Source: Melampsora larici-populina 98AG31
Lineage: Eukaryota; Basidiomycota; Pucciniomycetes; Pucciniales; Melampsoraceae
DNA length: 64,000 bases
Assembly: GCF_000204055.1 (NCBI RefSeq)
Contig: NW_006768808.1
Coordinates: forward strand, 62,001-126,000
Reading direction: 5' to 3'
How positions within the stretch are numbered: the stretch's first letter is position 1; each line of letters starts with the position of its first letter. Shown piece after piece: positions 55,511 to 64,000 of the stretch. Under the pieces are notes generated by a model. That model was not told the origin of the DNA and searched no databases. It was given only the letters and a program-made list of their open reading frames with translations. The translations under genes were made by a program, and so were the position numbers.

Positions 55511-56230
55511 CAAAAAGAAAATGAATGTTAGTAATTGAGTAAATTTGAAAGGAAGAAATTGAACGACTTGGTTTTGTATTAACAAATTTGATTCAAATAT
55601 TTGAATTGATCCTGGATTTGTTGGATTTATCGGATCATTGCTTGGTAGTGGCCATTGAAGTTTTTTTTCAAACACTATCATTAGATTACTTGAAAGAAAA
55701 TGAATCGACCAAAATTAAAATCCAGATCTCTAATATCAGTTTTGACATGAAAGAGTTTAGGAAAAGATTTCTTTGGTAAGTACTTGGACGTTCACTTTCT
55801 TTTTGAATTCAATCAATCAAAAACCACTCGTACTTCATCTAGAGTCAACCGTTGTTCACCATCAAATGAATCTTGTTGTTTATGTAGAGGAAGAAGTCAT
55901 CCACCTGTAGAAAAGACTTATGAATCTTCCAGAGCTAGGAGTCGATCCCTGAGGAAACTCGGGTTCAGTCTAGGGTTAGAAGTCGGTTTCCACCACCTGC
56001 TTTGCGGTCTCGTTGGTCTAAACGGTCTCATTGATCTAAAACAATTCTCATTGATTTAAAACAGTTGTTAGTGATTGATAAGGAAGAATGAATATGAGTG
56101 ATATATCTGATTGATCATGAATCTCTTGCAGTATGGTTTGATTATTTGTTATTTTTGGGACTACAATACTAAGATCTGTCAGCTTGATCTAAATATGACA
56201 TGGATGAGACTGTGATCCCCAAACTCTACA

Positions 56231-56485
56231 TTGCTTGATAAGTTCAACCATATCATTTGGAACATTGTCAATTTTTTAATCATCATTGTCATTTTGTACT
56301 TGTTATACTTGTTTCTGCTCAGTTTTGAACATCCGATGATGAATTATACCAACTTTTTAAATTACGGGGTTGGTTTAATTCATGTGTTTGTTGCTGTTTT
56401 TGACGTATTAGGTATGATTCATGGGTTTCTTTGTTGTTTGTTTTTATACTTTGAAGAGATTGCTGACTTGAATCTATCAGATTGA
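56231..56485 (+). CDS. Possible membrane-protein exon
   Basis: An 84-codon frame encodes two strongly hydrophobic segments (FLIIIVILYLLYLFLLSF and GLIHVFVAVFDVLGMI) and an acidic end. It could be the 3' exon of a spliced membrane protein reaching back to 55580-55840, where frames with FFQTLSLDYLKENES occur. No family recognised; it might be chance coding in AT-rich DNA. Confidence 0.25.
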   Translation: MLDKFNHIIWNIVNFLIIIVILYLLYLFLLSFEHPMMNYTNFLNYGVGLIHVFVAVFDVLGMIHGFLCCLFLYFEEIADLNLSD

Positions 56486-57079
56486 CCACATCCAATCAAG
56501 TGTTTCTAAACAGTAGTAGAAATCAAATCAGTGAACTATCTGTGCAATGGTTTAGTGAGATTGTATGATGACTTAACTTGCTCATGAAGTGTATCAGATC
56601 TGATTTGAAGTTGGTCTTGATAATTTTTCAAGTTGAACGAGATTGAATGAAGTTCTTGGGAGCTTGAATTTGAAGTTGAAGCTGATTTGTTCCGTTGAAG
56701 TTTTGTTGAATTTGATTGAATGGATTGATAGATAACCACTTGGATCTATTATTGGATTTTCAGCAAGGTGGGAGGATATTGTGAAGATTGGTAGGTGATG
56801 AAGTTCATGAGGGGAATGGGGAACAAATTTGGGGTGAGGCGCGTGGAAATCAGATTAAACTTCGTGAACGTGTGAACCTCGAAATTGGTAGTAGGGATTG
56901 GCAGTTTAATCAGGTTTTGCCGGCGAACACGGTTTACCTTTAACTTGAATGATTACTTACTCCAAGAAACTTGCTGAATCATTCATATCAATGGTATTTA
57001 CACTCTACAAATGTGATAATCCAGGTCAAATTTTACACATGAAGATTGAATGATAGAGTAGTTTTGTTGATGTGATCAA

Positions 57080-57290
57080 TATTCACATTTTGGATTCACA
57101 TATGTGTGATTTGGAATCACATATATGTGAACCCAAGTCACATATATGTGATTGGGTTTTTACATACATGTGGTTTGGATTCGCGTGTGTGTGATTCAAA
57201 ATCACATATATGTGATTTCATCTATGTGATTCAAATTCACATACACAGTGACATTTTACTACTCACTGGCAGGCCAGTGAGTACGATTCA
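57080..57290. repeat. Cluster of CACATATATGTG palindromes
   Basis: At least seven near-copies of TCACATATATGTGA within 170 bp, often flanked by GGATT/AATCC. They are followed by a stem-loop TACTCACTGG-CAGG-CCAGTGAGTA at 57260-57283. The cluster is about 650 bp downstream of the stop of the transposase gene at 57928. Confidence 0.75.
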
Positions 57291-57927
57291 CCTCAAAACA
57301 ATCTCAAAACAATCTCAATTCAATATCAAATCGACCTCAGGTTCAGTTTGAGTGGGGGATATGCATGAGCTGCAGATGCACCTGCAGCTAGTTCAGTAGT
57401 ACAGCTGCAGATGTAAATTCATGTTCCAAAACTTCCAACGGCTTCTTTTAAATTGCTCAGGATGGTAAATTGCATTCTGAGAACTTCTTATGCAGCAAAG
57501 TTTGAACTCATCAGATATCCTTTCTTAATATCCAGTCACCTCTTATAATGAAGTCATATTTCCAACTCAATTACAAACCATGTTGTAATAGCAGGGTAGC
57601 TTGATGGAATCAAGGGCTCATGATCCTTAATAATTCTAATGAACACAGTTGTTAAAACAAAAGCTCAAAACCAAAAATGACAAGTGTTTCCTTTTCTCTT
57701 AATTTGTGAAATATTGATAGCTTCACATTATTTTTTTGATATGCTTTGTGTACATACCAGGTATCAAAAACAAAAATTGATGAACAGATCAAACCCAACA
57801 CAGTTCATGAATGAGATTCACATATTTTTGTAGATAATAAAGGAATGAAAATGTTTTGAACCCAGAATAAGTGGAAAGGAGAACTTTTACATTGAGGCCA
57901 CATCAAAACATCTTCTTGCTCTCATGG

Positions 57928-60900
57928 TTATTCAATATCCATGGCATCGTCTTCCAGATTAAGTTCCTGCACGAAGCCCTGGAAAGTTGAAAAATGGATC
58001 AGGAGACTTCTACATGGTGACTCTATTGAGCACAGTGATAATCTCAGGATCTCACCAGATTGTTGAGCTGCACTATTGAAAGTGTTGGGCAAGCAATATC
58101 AAATGTACCTGCCGTGTTATGTTGTACAACAAGCTGGCCAATCACCTTGTGACATGGAACAACATGATAATCCTCACGCAAATCATATATAACTGATGCA
58201 TTAAGCAATCTTGGCAAGGAATCATAGGGGTCCTTGTGCTTGTCTTCAGTATTGAGAAACTTCAGAGATACGACAACTAGAACTGGCTGGGTGACATCAG
58301 GAAGCTTGAAAATGTCTGTGATATTACCAACCCTGTTACATGAATCCAAAGAGTATGATATATAGCTGTTTCCAGGATTTTTGCTGTATGTACTATGTGG
58401 CTTGTTAGAAATGACAAGGCTTTTAGCAACTTCAAAAGTGGATGCAGAAGTTTTGTCTGGGCCAAGGATCCCAAGTTTTTGAAGTGCTTCAAATGCTTGA
58501 GAACTGAGTTTTTTCGCAGTCCACTTGGTCCGGCGGTTTTGTTGTAGATATTCTTTGATAATAGGGTCAGCATCAATGGTAGGATGGCTATTGTTAATCA
58601 TTGCTTGAAAGAATCCACACATTGAATGCTGTTTGAGGAGGGTCTCACCCACTTTTCCTACTCAAAACAATTGAGGTCAGTTGCTGCATCCTACTTGTAC
58701 AAATTAGGAACAAACACACTTTGATTTCCGTTCTTTGAGGTCTGCACAAGGGCTCCAATGATCCGCTCACCTGACCAGCTAGCTGTGTAAGCTGGAGGCC
58801 CAAGAAGTGTGGAGATTTGGCCAATATGTTCTGCAAAATGTAAGTTGGGCTTTTTTTTCTTATGCGGCCATCCATCCCCTAGGGTAGCTTGATGTTCCTC
58901 AACCAAGGTTGTAATAATTTCTCCATCACCATGCTGAAAGGAACGCTGTGTGCAAATGTTTCCAATCTGAATAAGCTGAAGGAGGCTAGCTAGGATTTTA
59001 GCTGATGTTGATGCAGGGTCTCCACCTTTGAAATGAGGTATCCAAGCTAGTACAATAAAGACTTTGTATAATGAATGCCATTCAGCAGCTTTGGGAGTGC
59101 CTGCGCTAGCCATTCCAAAGCTCTTCTGAGGTCGAGTGAGCCACGAAGGGCCTTTGGCATGCTTGATACAGTGTTGAAGTAAATCAAGTTCATAAGAAGT
59201 GATCTCGGGGATGATGGCTGGAGGTGGGGGTGTGGGTGATCGAGAGTGGTCCGATCCATTGTGATTCTTCTTTTTGCCTCTAATTGTATGGTCTGATCCA
59301 GCTGAAGATGCCATATCCCGATGGAGATTAGAGGATACAGCTGATTGAGTATCATAAGAATGGCGGGAGGGTGGCTGGGGAGGAGGCATACCGCTTGTGG
59401 AAGCTGCATCATCAGATCCAGGTGGACTAGGTGATGCCGGTCGAGGGAGCTGCACATCATATTGCCGATTACTGAATTCCATTTTTTCTCGTTCAACTTC
59501 AAGAGCCTTGCCAGCTGCCGGTACTTGGATGTATTGGGTTGAAAAATCTTTGTATAGACCAAGGAAGATGTTGTGCATGATGTCAACAGAAAAAAATTCA
59601 ACAGCTTGCCAGTATGGCAGCTCATGAAGGATACTATATCGTACGCCTGTTGTCTTTGCCAGTTTAGCTTGCTCACTTGCAGTTTGAGATTGTTCCCATT
59701 CCACTGCTTGCACCTTGACACCCTCAGAAGTGCGGAGCTCGGCCTTTGGTGCTGGAGATTGCGAGTGATAGAGATTACGATCGATCAGACAGAGAGAGCA
59801 AAAACATGTTGACGAGTGTGAAGTTCCTCCGGTGACCTTCTTCATTGCTGGAACGTCCCCATGAATAGGCCATAGTGCAGCACGAAGGATGCGTCCTTTG
59901 GGATACTTGGATGTTGATGTAAAGGTGATGCTGTCCCAGAAATCCAACATTTCAGTGACTAGTGGTTTGAGAAAATGATTCATTTCCGACAGGGATGGTT
60001 CTGATGGCCCTGGCATGATACCATAAATGCAGATGTTCTCTTTTTTGTATTGTATTGTTGGAGGTAGGTTGAAACATGTGAGGAGCATGACACCAACTGA
60101 AGTCTTTGTTGCTGCATTCTTGCCACCAGGATTGAACCAATCACACCATAATCCAAATACAAGGTGACCAGATTTTGATGTGAAGATGTACCTGTCTTTC
60201 TGGAAGGTTTTCCACAATGTACCATCCCATATATCCTCCATTCTATCATTGGCAGGTTGCTGACGATTGAGGTGTGCATCAATGCCTTCTTCAAAGTAGT
60301 GATACTGAAGCATCTTTCCAAGCCAAGAACGTAGCGACTGATAAAAGAAGAGCCTGATTGGTTTCTGAACCGTTCCGGAAGATTTCTCATAGAGGGGAGA
60401 TTCACACAGTTCTCGGCCAAGAGTAGTTGAAGCTTTGGTAGTGAATCGTGGGACAGCACAGAGTGGAACAGGTGATGCATTGAGCGGTAAAGGTGCTTGA
60501 ATGGAAGACAAAGCACAGCAGAATGGGCAACACGTTTGCAATTGTACACACGGTTCAAGTTTGAGAGTCTTTGAGAGGGTCGGAAGGCCAAGAGGGACCT
60601 CTTTCCAAACTTCGGTGTGGGTTGTCGGATCCTGCATGAGCTTTTGTTCCTTGACACTCTCTCTAGCTTTTGCAAGACTTTTTTGACAAGCTTTGACCCC
60701 AACATTATGAAAAAGGTGTTCCTTGGCCACTTTGAACATTTCACGCATGCATAGCGGATCCTGCAAAAATCAACGTGGGGCGGATGTTGTGATTTGTGTG
60801 TGACCGTGATCTTGTCGTGGAGCTTTGGGCTGGCGGGGGCCCAAAAGTACATCGTCATCTTCGGTGTCTCTAGCCCGTTTGTTGGTGTGTATAGGTGTAG

Positions 60901-61211
60901 CAGCTCCAATCGGTGGCAGCTCATGCTGCAATACTGCACAACTGGTGGAAGCAACTGGAATATTGGCACCTGTGGCCTGCGAAATGTAACAGTTATGTCA
61001 GCTGATGTCATATGATTGATGGAAGACTGATGGGGAAACATACAGTGGAAATGAATGACTGAGCTAAACTAGGCAGTTGACGTTGTGGCGCAGGATTGTT
61101 GCTAGTAGAAAGAGGTGTGGAAGAGCTAGTCGCAAGCAGTCTGTTGATTTCCTCAAGGTGCTTTGGATATCTTGTTCGGCTGAACAATCGGCCTTGATGG
61201 ACTTTTCCCAT
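57928..61211 (-). CDS. TNP2/Plavaka-like transposase, apparently intact, 995 aa
   Basis: Five exons keep frame: 61211-61044, 60976-60851, 60760-58720, 58657-58056 and 57978-57928 (2988 nt, no stop). A basic/acidic stretch HTNKRARDTEDD precedes the core. The core has CCPFCCALSS, IRLFFYQSLRSWLGKML, then the TNP2-type blocks FGLWCDWFNPGGKN, GVMLLTCFNLPPTIQY, GIMPGPSEPSLSEMNHFLKP, LWPIHGDVPAMKKVTGG, CFCSLC and FFSVDIMHNIFLGLY. A Ser/Pro/His-rich insert (about residues 460-560) interrupts the core. After it, GERIIGALVQTSKNGNQ leads into KVGETLLKQHSMCGFF, matching the C-terminal domain start of the gene at 42116. These are DDE cut-and-paste enzymes for CACTA-type ends. Its own termini were not identified in the window. 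Confidence 0.85.
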
Positions 61212-61619
61212 TTACTCAATCATCTTTTGTGAACAACCTAGCTGCAGACATGAACACAGTATATGTTGGGGGCCTAGGACAGTAGCATGTGTTCCCAGCG
61301 TGATGGGCATAATGGCGCAAAAAAAATGATTGGAGGTCAAATGTTGGGGTGGTGGGATTGATTTTCGAGGTGGAGCATAAATTTAATTTTTGACTTGGCA
61401 GCTAAAATTCATGTGGGGTATGTGGTGCCAGGGTTAGGGTTGACACTATGGAAAACATGGCAGATGCAAGCCCTCACATATATGGTATCAGGGTTAGGTT
61501 TGGCACCCATATTTTCAAGTTACAGCTTTGATATCAGAAACAGAGAGTACAGCTCACAAAGCTACATATCATTTAGAATCAAAAATAAAAAACGTTACCC
61601 ACAAACAATTGTGAGAAAT
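61212..61619. other. Spacer between transposase and unknown gene
   Basis: It contains two related blocks with GGGTTAGG (about 61432 and 61491) that are too short to be telomeric sequence. No gene. Confidence 0.5.
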
Positions 61620-64000
61620 CTATTCAAGGCCCTGGCCAGACATCGTTTCACTACGTGTGATAACTGGGTGGTATGGTAAATCATAAGGATTATCAGGGTA
61701 GGGAGCCTCAGTCAACTGAGGCCTCATATCACAAAATGCTGCCAAATCTCTTTGAATGGCCTGCGCAAGGCCAATCTTTGAGCACTCTTTAACATGCCAT
61801 TCATCCTGACTAGATGGGTCATCCAGAGACTCTTTGGCTATATCAAAACCTTCTGGAAAAAAGACTTCACGAATGAGGTTAAGCAAGAAATGTTGTGTGT
61901 GTTTCCAAAAGGGTTCTTCAATTGGATGATCCTCTTGCAGACGCCTAACGATGACTAGGAAAGGGGCGAGTTTGCAAAGTCCAAATCGGGTAGGATCGCA
62001 CGGAAATATCAACAAGCCCTTGACTCCTGATGTGAGGAACGCTACCAGGTATCCAAAGGCGACCACAGGGACCTGGCCCACACCGACCAATGTGGTGAGC
62101 TTGTCGTACTCCTCGTCAAGCTTGTCCTGATTGTGTTGAGGCGCTTGAAACAAGTGTTGAACGTGGCAAAATCGAGCTCGCAAGGTAGCAATTGCCTCCA
62201 GCATGTCATAGATCTTGTTAACTAATTCCCACATGACTATGACACATTCGCGGACAATAGTAGCGCTTGTGCAAAGTTGAAGCTGATGGTAGTGATGTGC
62301 CGCCTTGAGGCCGTTGGCTATTTTGACATTAGTACAAGCAGTGAGTGTAAAATCGGGAGGTGGAGATATCTCGACGTTTTCCATTTTGCAGTATGCGACC
62401 GCAGCCAAAACCGTTTTGACACTCTGATCAATCTTCGGTGTTGATGTGTGGGAGAATACGCCAAGAATCTCGTGCACGTACTGCGTGTGAGGAGTCTCCT
62501 TGACAGCTGCTTTCTTCGTGAGCGCAGCATCGTGGAGATTGAATATATCCGTCCGATGCCAAGGGGCCTCGGAGGCACATTGGAAGAGTTGTATATCTAA
62601 TTTTCAATTCTTGGAGTCAGTGTCATTTAGTCATTACATGTCAGCAAAGCAAACGACACCTACTTGGTTGTTTGTTGAGCCATGTATGGACTCGCAACTG
62701 GCTTTTGGGCAGAATTTTGAAGGGAGGTGTAGCGGGAGGTGGCACGTCTAAGGCAGCTTGATTGGTGCCTTGAGCCCTCAACCACAGGAGGTGAAGCGTC
62801 GCTCGGTAGATGTCGGGCATGTCGTCATTGTGAATGGTCTTTCTACCAATGGTCTTCTTGGCAACCTCGAAGGCAGTCGGGTCGGGGGCAGCCCAAATGC
62901 TGACCTTGGGCACAATAGTGCGAACGTCCTTGCTGACAGGTATGGGAACACCACCAGCAGGAATGCCGCCAGGTGGGTTGATCGGGAGCATTGGTGCGCT
63001 TTTAGGAGAGGAAGGTGTTGGGCTTTTGGAGCTTGATGTTGGCAATACATCACCCGTTATGTTGGGGTGCGTGAGATCCTTGAGAGTGGCCAGGAGATCC
63101 TTTGGATGACTCTCGCAGCCGAGGTTCAATCCGAGGGAAGGGCTCAACGTGGTAGAGATAACAGGGTTGGGGTTCGTGGGGGGAGAGTGATCCGGCGTCT
63201 TCGCACGTGGTTCCAGCGATGGCCCGTGATCAGTTACTGCTGCACAAAGTGATGTGGCTTCAACATCACTTGTCTTCAAGGGAGGCTGGGGCGGCGCCGT
63301 GGCAGAGTGGGAAGTTGTGGTATTGGTGGAGGAGGGTAGTTCGAGAGTGTCCAAGGTTGGTACCGGTTGTTGTCTGGTTTCAGGCGCACCGCTAAACGTC
63401 ATCATGGCTGGGTCCACGTAGGCAGGAGCTTGCGTCGAAGGGTTAGGAGGTGCCGAGACGCCGGCCATTGAATCCGTGACTGATTTCGGTTGGGCGGTGG
63501 TGATGTTCAGCTGCGAAGGCTCATGAGGTTGTGGCTTGATCCGCTGAGACTTGATGTATCGGGTGATGGAGTCAAACTTGGACTGGAGGTATAGGTCTCC
63601 ACTGGGAATTGGCCAGCCATCGATCGCGCGGGAAGTGGTCACCCATCGCCGGAATAACCCTTCGAAGCCATGAGGACCACGTCGAAATGTTTTCGGGATG
63701 ACATCTTTACCTAGGTGACGATCCATCATCTTGACGAAGAGGCCCCAGGTTCCGTCATCTTCATCCTCATCGGGGGTTGGAAGCCAGAGCGGGTGATCAA
63801 AGAAAACAGCAAACTCATCCGTTGCAAGGCCAACGGGAATGTTGGTTGGAATTTCCAAAAGAGCCTCGATGGCGCTGATCTCTTTCTCAATCTCGTCCGG
63901 AAGTTCGAGTTCAATTGGCATGAGGGATTCGTGCGCAGCTTGCGGAGGCTCTTGGGCAGGCGAGTGATCGGTACTGTTAGCGAGGGGTGGAGATGGACCG
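61620..64000 (-). CDS. Large unknown protein, 5' end beyond the window
   Basis: Exons 64000 (open at the edge) to 62664 and 62596-61620, joined in phase over a 67-bp intron. The frame stays open upstream of the first ATG-like residue at 63921, so the true start lies outside. The first part has a folded segment (FFDHPLWLPTPDEDED, WGLFVKMMDRHLGKDV, RRGPHGFEGLFRRWVTTSRA), then about 200 residues rich in Pro, Ser and Thr, and then AAPDPTAFEVAKKTIGRKTI. The last 300 residues are helical and likely globular (VGQVPVVAFGYLVAFLTSGV, RLQEDHPIEEPFWKHTQHFL). I do not recognise the family. It is on the same strand as, and 408 bp upstream of, the transposase at 61211, the same relative place as the companion gene at 46080, though the two proteins show no similarity. 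Confidence 0.75.

Noticed and set aside
53720..56485. A spliced membrane-protein gene
   Set aside because: Frames are suggestive, but no consistent set of splice sites or family motif could be found; only one exon is listed, with low confidence.
59047..61041. Minus-strand frames of 224 and 353 codons overlapping the transposase
   Set aside because: They lie in alternative frames of the TNP2-like coding sequence and carry no conserved blocks.
61430..61500. GGGTTAGGG-like stretches as telomeric repeats
   Set aside because: Only one to two heptamer-like units occur in each of two blocks; there is no array, so this is ordinary sequence.

Overview
The window looks like a transposon-rich region of a basidiomycete nuclear genome, most likely a rust fungus (Pucciniales). 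The pointers are AT-rich DNA, multi-exon genes with 50-100 bp introns, TNP2/Plavaka-type and hAT transposases of basidiomycete style, chromovirus-like Ty3/Gypsy elements and a Crypton/DIRS-type tyrosine recombinase. The organism is inferred from style only. Two assembly gaps occur (20572-20671 and 42932-43856). I see no housekeeping gene that is clearly intact.

Left part (1-24.4 kb): the 3' part of a tyrosine recombinase gene, a 686-bp TIR element, a decayed cytoplasmic dynein heavy-chain fragment, about 5.6 kb of AT-rich sequence with no recognisable gene, and then a nest of Ty3/Gypsy elements. A young, complete Gypsy element (11895-18071; one 1611-codon gag-pol frame; 390-bp LTRs with one difference; 5-bp TSD GCAGA) sits in the 3' untranslated part of an older 5'-truncated relative. 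That relative in turn abuts a third remnant. Next come a 310-bp-arm palindrome, 648-bp tandem repeats and small TIR elements.

Central part (24.4-50.1 kb), the main result: one hAT transposase gene on the minus strand is split into two halves 21.8 kb apart (N-terminal half at 47891-49845, C-terminal half at 24663-26041). What separates them is a 21,800-bp insertion (26078-47877) with inverted termini beginning CACTACARAAAAAGTCAT, flanked by a 3-bp duplication GTA. These are hallmarks of the CACTA/EnSpm superfamily. Removing the insertion restores a 46-bp hAT intron with matching reading phases. The inserted element carries its own TNP2/Plavaka-like transposase (42116-45119, catalytic core hidden in the gap), a companion protein gene (46080-46925), and cargo. 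The cargo is three paralogous genes of an unknown alpha-helical family (26963-27904, 32396-33313, 39203-40044), two spliced nuclear-looking proteins of 435 and 864 aa, a 113-aa protein, and a captured Sec14-like (CRAL-TRIO) gene fragment. The spliced cargo models keep frame across 2 to 13 exons, so the cargo does not look decayed.

Right part (50.1-64 kb): a second copy of the companion-protein family (50471-51537), a 763-bp non-autonomous CACTA-type element (TSD TTT), AT-rich DNA with palindromic clusters and small TIR elements, a second, apparently intact TNP2/Plavaka-like transposase (57928-61211, 995 aa in five exons), and a large unknown gene running off the window end (61620-64000). This right part may belong to a second large CACTA-type element that extends past the window. 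Exon boundaries throughout are read from GT/AG sites and phase; none is confirmed by RNA.
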